Part shown: positions 42,501 through 52,400 of the stretch, piece after piece
Numbering within the stretch: the stretch's first letter is position 1
Layout of the letters: each line of letters opens with the position of its first letter
NCBI GenBank assembly: GCA_949358305.1
Contig: OX442314.1
Span: 4,655,087-4,719,086 of the forward strand
Reading direction: 5' to 3'
Length of the DNA stretch: 64,000 nucleotides
Source: Strigamia acuminata
Lineage: Eukaryota; Arthropoda; Chilopoda; Geophilomorpha; Linotaeniidae
Program-made: the position numbers and the translations under genes
The notes under the pieces: generated by a model
Databases searched by the model: none
What the model was told of the DNA's origin: nothing
The model's input: only the letters and a program-made list of their open reading frames with translations

Positions 42501-43843
42501 ATTTCCATTTGATGATAACCTTTAGTTAAATCAATGGACGTAAAGTACTTGGCCTGATTAGTATGATGAATTAACAGGTCAATACTTGGCATTTGAATTG
42601 CATCAACTTCTGTGATTGCATTCAACCAGCGGTAGTCGATACATAATCGATACTTCCCGCCGGGTTTAGCCACTATGACGGGGTGACTTATATAGGGGCC
42701 AGTGGCAGGTTCGATTAACCCATCGGCCTCCAATTCCTCGACCAATTCCGTCATAATGGCCTTCTTGGCCGGGTTGTACATTCTATACGGCTGGTGTTTC
42801 CAAGTAGCACCAGGTTTAAACTTGATGCTGTGCTTGGCAACCTTCGTGCAGCCCAATTGATCTCGAAATACGTTTTTTAATTTCAAAAGAACGTTTATGA
42901 GTAACTGTTTTTCTTCTGCCGAGCTGTTGCAGCCTTCGACGAGTTTTTCTGCCCAGTCAGGTGAAGTGGGAGATCCTTCACCTTGGAGACCCAGAGTCCT
43001 AATGCTTGCTAAGCAACAGTTAAGTTCAGTGGTCTCGTATGGTGCTGTCCATCCGGGCATGTCATCACAGGTGAACACAGCCCGTCGGGGATTAGGGTTT
43101 ATCCCCGTTCTACGCATAAAATTGTGACCCAAAATCAACCCACATACATTCTTGTGTAGAATTATGAAGGTCATAGGTGTAACTCTCCTTTTATCGGCCC
43201 ATTTGACACAAAGACAAACTTGACCGATAGGTCGGTGATCTATTCCGACTGCGCAGACACGCATTCCCCGAGGACATTCTTGTATGAATTCCACCGGAAT
43301 TTCTGTGTTTGAAAGGAGTTGTACTCCAATAAAACATTGGGTGGCTCCAGAGTCCATTAGTGCGTTGTAATCCAAACCTCCAATTTGGACATTCATACGC
43401 GGATCATCTTTGCCACCATTAATTAATTTGCTATTGCAAAGTTTGCCAAGAAATACTTTACGTTCTTTTTTGTTCCATTTTTCAAGTTTAAGAAGTTTTC
43501 TTAACTTGAAAATCTTAGGTACAAGTGGTTTTTTCGGTGCATTCCAACTTCCACTGAAAATACTCAAATTTTCTAGTTGGTCTGTCATGATTTTTAAATT
43601 TTCATCGACACCACCAGTGGAACTACTCGCTTTCCGACAGACAGGTACTGCTTCGTAAGAAATGACCAATGATGGTGGTTTATTCTTCGAATCGTCAACA
43701 TAAGGCACTGTGAGATGACTAGGCTTATGTCTTATTTTAATTTCTTTTTTATGTGAAAATAAATCATTGGACAATTCCGAGAGAGGAAACAACTCTTTAG
43801 GCGGGGGTTGGGCAACTTGAACAACCCCCTGAATCAGTTTTTT
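39569..43843 (-). pseudogene. element C Pol, broken by two frame changes
   Basis: Three overlapping frames make one Pol. 43843-41498: protease (MDSGATQCFIG), reverse transcriptase (IDLTKGYHQMEM, VYLDDIIIFS), RNase H (ILTDASHSGLGAVL). 41613-40756: the end of RNase H (NQVADALSRAP) and integrase zinc finger (GHPLTGHAGMSKT ... CTHCQQYKP). 40759-39569: integrase core (SIDLMGPK, SDNGKQFVS, NITERANRT) and GPY/F-like module (KRDGPWEITAVLGGG). The first break, near 41570, also seems to have lost part of the RNase H/connection; the second, at 40757, is a one-base change between adjacent domains. Pol starts in the -1 frame from gag without an ATG. It is closely related to Pol of element B. Confidence 0.9.
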
Positions 43844-44988
43844 GTCTCGTCGGGGGTGACTGAATCAGTGGCTGCTGGTAAGTGCTTAATTAACAGGTCA
43901 ACCATGTTTTTCTGGAAGTCAGTAAATTTGGAGTCTAAAGTTTCTGACGTAACCCAATTTTGTTTGGGTCGTTTAAACTCGGGGTTGGGAGCAGAGTGGT
44001 TAAATCTTTTATTTGAATTTAACGAGTCTGCTTTCCCTGCTAATTTTTTGGCAAGAGCGGGACATTCTCTTTTAAAATGTTCAGGCTCGTGACAGAAAAA
44101 GCATTTTCCAGTAGTCTTTTCATACTGGGCGGCAAATAATCGCTCCATTGAACCATCGTCAGTTGAGTCGTCATTTTCCGACTCGTCTTCATCTTCAACC
44201 TCATCTTGTGTTTGCGTTAAACGTAGTGAAGTTTTAGATGGAAAAATCTTAGATTTTTCGTGAATTTTTGGAGTAGGATGATTCTCTCGATTATCGTACT
44301 CCAATTTTGCTGCAAGTTGGGCAGAACTTTCAAACTTAGAGCGATTTGCTCCTACATATTGTAGAATGTCATCTACTGTAAAGTCACCATACATCCCTTG
44401 TGTACATAACGCCGTGAAACTTTCTTGGGTTAGATTGTCGAATAATTGCGCACGTCCAGTTTTATCACCTGGCGGCACTTCACCTTGTTCTTGCGTATAA
44501 CGCAGAAGAAAACTGTAAAGTGACTCGTCGGCTCGTTGTTTTACATTAAGAAGTCGCCTTTCTCTTGTAAGTGGAACGAGATCGAAACAATCGAGGAAAG
44601 AGGCTTCGAAAGTTCGCCAACTATTAAAAGTATGACGTTGCTTATGGAACCAACGTTGTGCATGGCCTAATAGTCGTCCAGGTACAGCAGTGTGTACCAT
44701 GTCGTCTAAAGGGATGCCTTTCCCGAGTGCGACAGCTTTGACGATTTCAAGGAATCGTGCAACCTCTGTCTGTTTCCCGTCACAAATAGGAATCTCGATT
44801 CCTTTTCCAAAATTCTGACTGGAATTACTCGGGCTTCGGATTTGACCAACTAAACCCTGAATAATTTGTTTTACATTTTCGTCTGACAAATTAGAAGCAG
44901 CGTTCGAGTTGGGTGTAGACCGACTTTCTTGGTCTCTGGGTGGTGGATTTGGCTCTTCGCGAAAATTTTGGCGTCTATCAGGTGGAAA
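43834..44988 (-). CDS. element C Gag, no ATG of its own
   Basis: The frame opens after a TAA at 44989-44991 and ends at 43834. It contains a capsid-like region (ARFLEIVKAVALGKG ... HAQRWFHKQRHTFNSWRTFE), an acidic linker (EVEDEDESENDD), one CCHC knuckle (CFFCHEPEHFKREC) and a basic tail. The first in-frame ATG falls inside the capsid region, so a complete Gag can only be made by entering this frame from ORF1 (-1), with which it overlaps by about 118 nt. Confidence 0.85.
   Translation of the reverse strand, partial: FPPDRRQNFREEPNPPPRDQESRSTPNSNAASNLSDENVKQIIQGLVGQIRSPSNSSQNFGKGIEIPICDGKQTEVARFLEIVKAVALGKGIPLDDMVHTAVPGRLLGHAQRWFHKQRHTFNSWRTFEASFLDCFDLVPLTRERRLLNVKQRADESLYSFLLRYTQEQGEVPPGDKTGRAQLFDNLTQESFTALCTQGMYGDFTVDDILQYVGANRSKFESSAQLAAKLEYDNRENHPTPKIHEKSKIFPSKTSLRLTQTQDEVEDEDESENDDSTDDGSMERLFAAQYEKTTGKCFFCHEPEHFKRECPALAKKLAGKADSLNSNKRFNHSAPNPEFKRPKQNWVTSETLDSKFTDFQKNMVDLLIKHLPAATDSVTPDETKN
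43837..43843 (-). promoter_or_regulatory. gag-pol -1 frameshift heptamer A-AAA-AAC, element C
   Basis: Gag ends ACA-AAA-AAC-TGA. The in-frame heptamer A-AAA-AAC, one of the canonical retroviral -1 slip sites, lies directly before the stop, and the pol frame is open from it. This strongly supports programmed -1 frameshifting in this lineage. Confidence 0.85.
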
Positions 44989-45854
44989 TTATTGTTATAA
45001 TTTCCCCCTCTACCAGCGTGAGATTCGTCACTACTCGAGTTAGGATCGGAGTCACGAGGATCACCAGGAGCTCCGGGAAATCGTTGATTTCTCGGCGGAG
45101 CTCGTCCACCTTGAGAGCGGGAATTTCTATAATTCCTAAAATCTCCATCAGATTGGGTGTGAGATTGAAAATTTTGATAATTTTCATTTCTCCCCCTTGG
45201 TTGGATCGACAGATTAGTTCGAGGCTGTGGAACTCTGAAAGAATCATTCAAATTCCCAGTGGGAGCGGGTAAATTATTATTTACTGCCGTCGCACTTGGC
45301 AAATTTCGGGAAATTGGCGCAGAAATATTTCCTTGTCCGGAATTTCCCATTCTTTCGGCTGAATTCGATCGCCAAGAACTAGCTGGTAGCTGAATCAAAG
45401 GTTGAACAGATAGTGAAGAATTTAACTGCCCATTGTCGTCACGAGCAACATTCATTCGCCATCCAGGTAATTGCTGGTAGCGATATGTGGCCGGTGAACG
45501 AGGGCCAGTTCGATCTACAGAAACACTTCGTTCGTTGGTTACAACTACATCGGGAGTAATTACACGATTTCTCTCGTGATGATTATTCGCCGTGTATTGT
45601 TGAGCTTCACACAAAGAGGAAAACTGCGTCACCTCCAATTGGTAATGGCGACAGTAAACTTCTAAATCATGCGGGACTGATAGTGGATCTGTCCGAGAAC
45701 TACTTGGGTTGGAAACGTCTCTAGGAACATTTTCTTCCCCCTGGCTTTCTAGATCAGACTCCACAATTCCTCTTGGTGTTTCACACATACCACCACGTCG
45801 TCGTGCTCCACGATTTCCTCGTGTTCCACGAACTCTTACAGGTCTACGGGCCAT
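44871..45854 (-). CDS. element C ORF1, RG- and Asn-rich protein before gag
   Basis: ATG 45854 to stop at 44871, about 328 codons. The N-terminus is Arg/Gly-rich (ARRPVRVRGTRGNRGARRRG), the rest Ser/Asn/Pro/Gln-rich, with a Gly/Asn-rich run (AGRGGNYNNNF) exactly where the -1 frame opens into gag. The last ~40 residues of ORF1 look unlike the rest, which suggests that the natural product switches frame at the Phe codon 44987-44985 (TTC, -1 TTT). Family not recognised. Confidence 0.7.
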   Translation of the reverse strand: MARRPVRVRGTRGNRGARRRGGMCETPRGIVESDLESQGEENVPRDVSNPSSSRTDPLSVPHDLEVYCRHYQLEVTQFSSLCEAQQYTANNHHERNRVITPDVVVTNERSVSVDRTGPRSPATYRYQQLPGWRMNVARDDNGQLNSSLSVQPLIQLPASSWRSNSAERMGNSGQGNISAPISRNLPSATAVNNNLPAPTGNLNDSFRVPQPRTNLSIQPRGRNENYQNFQSHTQSDGDFRNYRNSRSQGGRAPPRNQRFPGAPGDPRDSDPNSSSDESHAGRGGNYNNNFHLIDAKIFAKSQIHHPETKKVGLHPTRTLLLICQTKM

Positions 45855-46699
45855 AATACTCAAAGAAATATACGTACAAAAGAAAAAATAAAATTTAACT
45901 GAACTAGCGTAAATGTAACACGCTTAATATTAAACTAAGAAATAATTTGAAAAAATACAACCTTAGCTGCTGAAACTGAAGTGGCTTCGGGAAAGAACTG
46001 TCCTGTTGTGTGGTCAAGAATGGTCCAAACGGGCACTGGTCACAAAGGCACAACTGGATGGTCACACTGTCGAAAAGCAAGTGTGGCTGAATATTGGTTG
46101 TCAAACTCGCTTCCGGAAAATCTCCTTTGTCAAGACAGTCTGCTGTGATTGGTGATGTTGAAAAAATTCCTGATAATTTCTAACCCGAAATTCTCAACAA
46201 TGTCACATCTGGATGACCTACTCCGAGCTGCATCGTGAGTGGCTCTCATTGGCACATTCTTTACCTTGTCAAGGATTAAGAATAATAATCCAGAACATTG
46301 GCAGAACAATAGAAAAACTGGTCAAGTTTTCAACCAGTAAAATAAAATATTTATTTTTTAGTTAGCAGAATTTCTAGTCAAATTCGTTTTTTGATCGAAA
46401 TTAAATGTTTCGAAATTTTCCAGAATATAGCCGAATATTCTGGGAAACTCAATAAAATCATAATAGATTTTTCGTAAGAGATTCGGAATTATAATGAGTT
46501 TTTCAAAATAATTCAAAAATTCGAATTCAGATATTTTCAAAAGATAATGAGAATTTTTTGAAAACAAATGGATATTTCACAGTAAATTTATAGAGAAAAT
46601 CGGAAATTTTCTAATTATAATATCTACATAAAATAATCAAAAAATTCATTTTTCTATTTTACACTTGATCACAGAGTTCACTTCAATAAAATGCAACCT
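45855..46699 (-). other. element C leader
   Basis: Untranslated stretch of 0.85 kb between the primer-binding site and ORF1; AT-rich, no convincing ORF. Confidence 0.5.
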
Positions 46700-46717
46700 A
46701 TCTCGGTGGAACCTCCA
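46700..46717 (-). other. primer-binding site of element C, glutamine tRNA
   Basis: The plus strand ATCTCGGTGGAACCTCCA equals the 3' end of metazoan glutamine tRNA (with CCA) over 18 bases. It lies two bases inside the 5' LTR, the same spacing as in element B. Confidence 0.9.
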
Positions 46718-46719
46718 CG

Positions 46720-48311
46720 TGTGACGATTGACTTGGCGAGATACAAATTGCTTAACAATTAGAGCGAGAACTCGTGTGAAAGTGTAAAAGTACGGAGGCT
46801 TGTGATTTCTCAAATCATGTAACAATTTATTACGAATGGAAGACTTATATAAAATCTATGCCTACAACTGGCTAAATAACTTCACGTTAAATATACAATG
46901 GGTTGGCAAAAGCCCTGAAATAATATCACTTGCGGTTTTCAGTCGTGTAATAAGAATGTGTATCTTTCTTATTACGGTGACGTAAAAGATGTCGTCTTAG
47001 TATGGTTCGGGCTTTCAAATGGTCCTGGATCGGTTCTAAAATGGTGTGTAATGGTTAGGCTTGGGTGTGGTATATCCGAGAGGTGCGGTTGACTTTGGCA
47101 CAATCATCACACGTATAATTATTATATTGTTAATAATTATACAGCGCGATCATAAGAATGATGAAACAATCGGAATAAATATTCATGTAAATTCTATTGA
47201 ATTAAACATGATATTGTGTTCGCGAAACTGGATAAATAACTATAAAAATAAAGGAATAATTAAAATAGCGCCGAGCTATTTTTGCCCCGAGTGCAATCAA
47301 CATTTAAGTCAAACTCAAATGTTCCGTCAAACCAACAACGAATTGAATCGAAGTATTTCGCAGGAAAGGTTATCCATTGCCGGGAAATTACTCCACTCGG
47401 TTCTGGCTGGCCGGAGAGTAACCGGGAAATTACTCCGCGTCGATTACTCTGATAATGCGTCTGTGAAATATAAATACTCCACTCTAGATTCTACATTACC
47501 AATGCGTCTGTGAATTTTACTCCACTCTAGATTCTGCACTCTACAACGGAATGTTGGCATGAAGCTGGAGGGAGTGCGTCTGTGGGTTGTACCCCACTCT
47601 AGATACTACACTTAAATGTGTCTGTGAATTACTCACTCTAGTTACGACATTTCTACAACGGAATGTTGGCATGAAGAGGCGGGCAGTGTGTCTGTGAGTC
47701 TTCTACCCACTCTAGATACTTACACTAAATACAAAGTATTTCTACAACGGATTGTCGGAACGCAGAGAAGTATAATATGTGCTCAAGTAAATATCGGTAT
47801 CAAACAAAACAAGAACAAGAGCGAGCTATATCCGTTTTGCAGGGGGATATATACTCGGTGAGGAGAATAGCTGTTCAGTGATCCAATGGGATCACTGGGC
47901 AGTCAAATCCATCCAATCCCAGATCATAGGAAGTGGATACTCAGGACATAGTCTTCTACTAGGTCCACTACAGGAACTGGATACGCAGGACACAGTTTGG
48001 ATTAAGTCCTTTTGACTATAATCCAAAAGGAGTCCAACTCACAGTGGGTGATGAAGGGTGACTTCACCAGGTGTAAAGTTTGCACATAATTCAATAGAAT
48101 TATGTGACAAATAAATCAACTAGTATTTAAACATCCAAAAGTATTTAAAAGTGTCTAAAGTCGCAGTGGAATAAAAATATAAATAGTAATTTATATTTTA
48201 TTCACTCAAAAATTGTCGAAATTTGAAATTACCGCTAAAACGTATCAGCGCCATCTATTGGTGAAATAATCGTCCTATACTAACAAAGTGTATGACAGTG
48301 TAACCGTCACA
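46720..48311 (-). repeat. 5' LTR of element C
   Basis: 1,592 bp. It ends CGTCACA next to CGGTTATGG, a sequence that belongs to another repeat family (copies at 8118 and 63114). Confidence 0.9.
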
Positions 48312-48420
48312 CGGTTATGGTCTTGCCCACGATAACCTGGGGACTGTATGCGTCCCAAACCATGGTAACCAGTCCGCAGGCTGCCATGGCAAAGACCGTA
48401 CCAGTCACAACGTCAACACG
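48312..48420. repeat. interspersed repeat, partial copy
   Basis: It begins CGGTTATGGTCTTGCCCACG and matches 63118 onward (CGGTTATGGTCTCGCCCATG) for some 45 bases, then diverges. It abuts the element C LTR without a target duplication. Confidence 0.6.
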
Positions 48421-48560
48421 ATGCCCACAAGGAATAGTCTAACCCCACCTCGCCTGGTTTAGTTAATGGTTAATGTAATCACGTAACATTATATCTGGCC
48501 GTAATATCACATAACATCATCCTGCAACCAGCAACTCCTCCAGGCAGTGCATTGGTTATA

Positions 48561-48746
48561 CAGTCAAAGCTGCGTAGACCGGACATAGCACCGACCGGAC
48601 AGCTGTGTGGACCGGACAGTTTGGAGGGCCTAATTTGGTCCCGCCCTATACCCAGCAATGTTAAATCGCCTCTCCCATCCGGACATTCCCTAGACCGGAC
48701 AAGTTTCTGGGACCCGTCCTATGTCCGGTCTACACAGCTTACACTG
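48561..48746. mobile_element. pogo/Tigger-type MITE (186 bp)
   Basis: CAGT...ACTG termini, TA on both sides (48559-48560, 48747-48748) and inverted ends (TGCGTAGACCGGACATAG / CTATGTCCGGTCTACACAG-like). A diverged relative lies at 61913-62081. Confidence 0.8.
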
Positions 48747-48928
48747 TATGGCCATTTGGGTGTCTGTTGATCTGGTTAACTTGAAACTGATCACACTTGT
48801 TTAAATTAAGAAAAAGTTACTACACATGAAAGCATTTCGCATAATATGTCAGGTGACAATCAATTAAAGTAATCAATATTAATCTCAACAGCTTCGTGCC
48901 ACATCGATAACTGCACTTAAAAGAAACA

Positions 48929-49408
48929 ATGGAGAGAGAGGATTCAAATCGACCGGTAGACCGAATTCAACAAATGAGAAGACGAAAACTGTTTCAACTT
49001 GTTCGCATTACTATGTCGAAGCAACAGAGGACTCCGGCATTCATCAAAAGTTTGACAAAAATATTGGAAAAGAAAAGAAATATCAAGATTTTACTTTGCG
49101 TGTTACTAATTATCAACTTGGCAGCTTGTGTTTATCAAACAGTAGATCGGGTATTGTATTTCATGGACGAACCCACAGCAGTTGATGTACACATGATTGA
49201 AACAACGCATGGTTCCTTTCCCTATGTTTATTTATATCCATACACTACGCAAGAATTTAACAATTTTATTTTCAACAAGACAAAAGACTCTTACGACAAA
49301 GATCAATGTTCAACTCTAATGAGCCCAATATATTCAGATTTTAATATCAGTGATATTCTAAAATATTCTACTGTACATAGCTACATAACTGATGCCTACT
49401 TCAAAACA
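48929..49408 (+). CDS. gene 2 exon 1: N-terminus and first membrane segment
   Basis: 160 codons, phase 0 at GTAAAT. Starts MEREDSNRPVDR; a basic N-terminus precedes KILLCVLLIINLAACVYQ (membrane segment), followed by DEPTAVDV and FPYVYLYP. DEPTAVDV aligns with SYPTAVDV of gene 1, showing the two genes are paralogs. An ATG at AAACAATGG fits animal start context. No His-Gly gating motif is seen. Confidence 0.85.
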
Positions 49409-52400
49409 GTAAATCATTTTCATTTTTTCTGCTAACCAAACTAGAAAGGTTTAACCAAATGTGGAAAAAATTATATTTACAGCCTAAAATGCGCATTAAC
49501 CTTACAATTGCAAATTATGAGGCTGTGAGGGATGCCATTGCACAAGTTTCCAGTGGTAATCAACAATATTTCTTTTTTTCTTCATGTTTACAAGTTCTTT
49601 TTTCCCTTAGCAATTTCGTTTCCTTATGGGAATTCTGCTTATAAGATGGTCATAAAACTTAATTTTCCCAAGCAATGTTCAATTGTTCGAGTGAGTATTT
49701 AATTTCATCGACAATTCACACAATTTGTTTTGCATTTCTCACAGCCACGAAGTTAAACACCACATTTTTAAAAAAATGAGCGTCCCTTTGTAGCTGTCAA
49801 AATTGTGAAATACTCAGTAATATAAATTTGATAATCATTCTTGAAACCATTGCATTCAATTTCAAGGTGTTAATAGATCCATCAGCAGTCGTTTATCATT
49901 TAGACAAGAGTTTTGCGCAAATGCTACTAATAATAAAACATGGCAAACATACAGTTGGGATTAGAGTGCAAGAAGTAAGGATTAAATTAATAATTATTCA
50001 CACAGAAAAGAGAATTATTTTCTAGCCATTAGTCAAAAGTATTTTGTGGATCTATCAGCTTTATTTAAGCACAATTGCTAATTATTTGCTAATATGTAAT
50101 AAGAGCCATTCGTAATTTACATAATGTTGGATTTTGGTTGACTAGAATTAACATCAACACGTAACATCAAATTTCGGTTACAAGGTCGTAAGAAATTCAC
50201 TCCCTTCCTCCCTAGAAAATAAGATAATAAAAAAGACCGCCTTAAGATGCTATGTTATTTAAGGAAGGCTCCATAATAATACAGAAATTTGAAACATTTA
50301 TTTTAGTATCACTACATCAACACTAAGAAAAATCCATGTGATAATAATTTACATGATTATCGCCCATGTCTCGTCAAACGAATGAAATGCAAGTAAGTTT
50401 TTTAATTCGACTCAATAACAGAATTCAATGAAAGAATATTTATTTCTGTGCATAAATCACATATCAAAACATTTAAAAAATATTTTTTTATCTGACTGTT
50501 ATTAATAAAAATTAGAAGTTAACTTACATAAAGGTTGTCACATTAGATATCCATTTTATGAAGCGAGAAATCTGCCGGAATGCAATGACAACGACACCAA
50601 GATTCAGTTACAACAAATAGAATACCTTACCTTAGGTGGCACAGTATCACAGTGTAGATGTGCTAATTTATGTGATGAGACAAGTTTCAGCCAAACATTT
50701 GAAACAACACCTGATGATGGAGATAAAATACACATTTATGTTGTCAATACTTTCGTTCGAACATTAGTGGAACACTTTTCTTATGACATCATCAATATGC
50801 TATGCGACATTGGAGGAAACATCGGCCTCTATTTCGGCATTTCTTGCTTGACACTGGTCGAAATATTCATTCATTTGTGCAAAATATGCATCAGCAAACC
50901 AACAACAGCAAATTCCACGTTGACAGATAAAATTGAAATGACACTTGAAAAGATGCAGAATCACCGAAAACCAACTTTCGTTAAAAAGTTGATCAAAATC
51001 ACAACATCACTTTTCCTTGGGTCGATGTCAGTCTACTACATTTACCATTTGATTGATTCTTATTTTCAATTTCCACTCTTGAAAGCTGTTAAACTCATTA
51101 GGGATGAAAAAATTCATTTTCCACCCATTATTGCATGTGCAGATAGTAGAAAAATATCACATGCTAAATGGGAATTAGCCAAAAAACTCAACACAGCCGA
51201 TTGTGCTTGTTTACAACTGTTGGATTTACTCCATCCACTATCTGAATTCGCAAATCAACCACTGCAATTGTGGAATGCCTCCTCTCTTCTTGATGTCTAC
51301 GACAGAGACCGGAGAAATTATCTTAAGGTAAAAAATCAGAATATTTAATTATCAATTCAAACGTGTATAAATTTCACAAACTTGTAGAGCGGGGCAACAG
51401 CAGAAGAAGGTGAATTACATTTTGCTAAATTATCATTAAAACCAACAGTGTATGGAATGTGTATTGCGTTTAATCAAGGTAAAAATAAAAAAACAAGTCA
51501 CTTTTAATTCTCACTAAAATATTTTTACACAGTTGACCAGCCGTTTTCTCGAAAGCAAAACATTGTAATGATTTACGATTACGAACAGCTCGGTGGTGAC
51601 TGTTTTAAACGAGAAGTGAGATAGAAGTTTATCCTTTGTACTGTCAATTGCAGCAGTTACTAATTTCACTTTCTGTATTCCAGCACTTTATTTTGCCAAC
51701 AAATCAATTTTTTCACCCGAAATATCGTTTAGATGTATCCAACGATTTAACTCTTTTTGTCAACTTTGCCCCTCAAACGGTGAATTCAAAAAATGATTAA
51801 TCCACTGACTATAAGGTTGCCCTTTCTCCCATTGGCCGAGTGTCACTACTTCCAACTGTAGACTGTGTACTACCACTAGGAAAAGTACTTTTTATTTTTG
51901 TGATTATTATAAAATAAAGATTATAATGATAGAATTTTAATTTTATTTTATAGTAAAATGTTTTTTCCATTTATAAAATAGAGTTTTATGCTGTGTCTAG
52001 TTCGACAAACATGTTTGTTCAGTTTATTGGTTGCTTTGCCTGAAAAGCACACTGTCTGTACATCGATTGCAATTCTGGTGTTTTGGTCTATTTTTTGTAT
52101 CACTACATAAGTGAAATGGGTCGGCCAATGGGAGAAAGGCCAACCTAATAGTAAGCCAGAGTATAGCGCATTCGAAAAGCCATTGCAACAGTTTAAATGG
52201 CGTGATTAAAATTCAAAAATGGCAACCAATTTAATCTGCTTCGGCTGTCATTTAAATGTCTCGATTAAAAAAGTATAAATAAAAATAAAAAATGTTTAAC
52301 AAGTGCTTTTGAATGCGCCGACCGTTATTTGAAATGTTTATCACTGCCTAACCGAGTAACAAATTTGCGAAATTGTCGTCACTATTGAGAAATTGTAGCC

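Larger units (their letters stand above)
34366..48311 (-). mobile_element. Ty3/gypsy element C, old, with broken pol and intact 3' ORF
   Basis: This 13.9 kb element is bounded by LTRs of 1,585 and 1,592 bp (34366-35950 and 46720-48311) with TGTGACG/CGTCACA ends. A perfect Gln-tRNA primer site lies at 46700-46717 and a purine tract at 35951-35962. Gene order is ORF1, gag, pol, ORF3, as in element B. LTRs show many substitutions and indels. No target duplication is present: the left flank ends AAACT, the right flank starts CGGTT. Confidence 0.92.
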
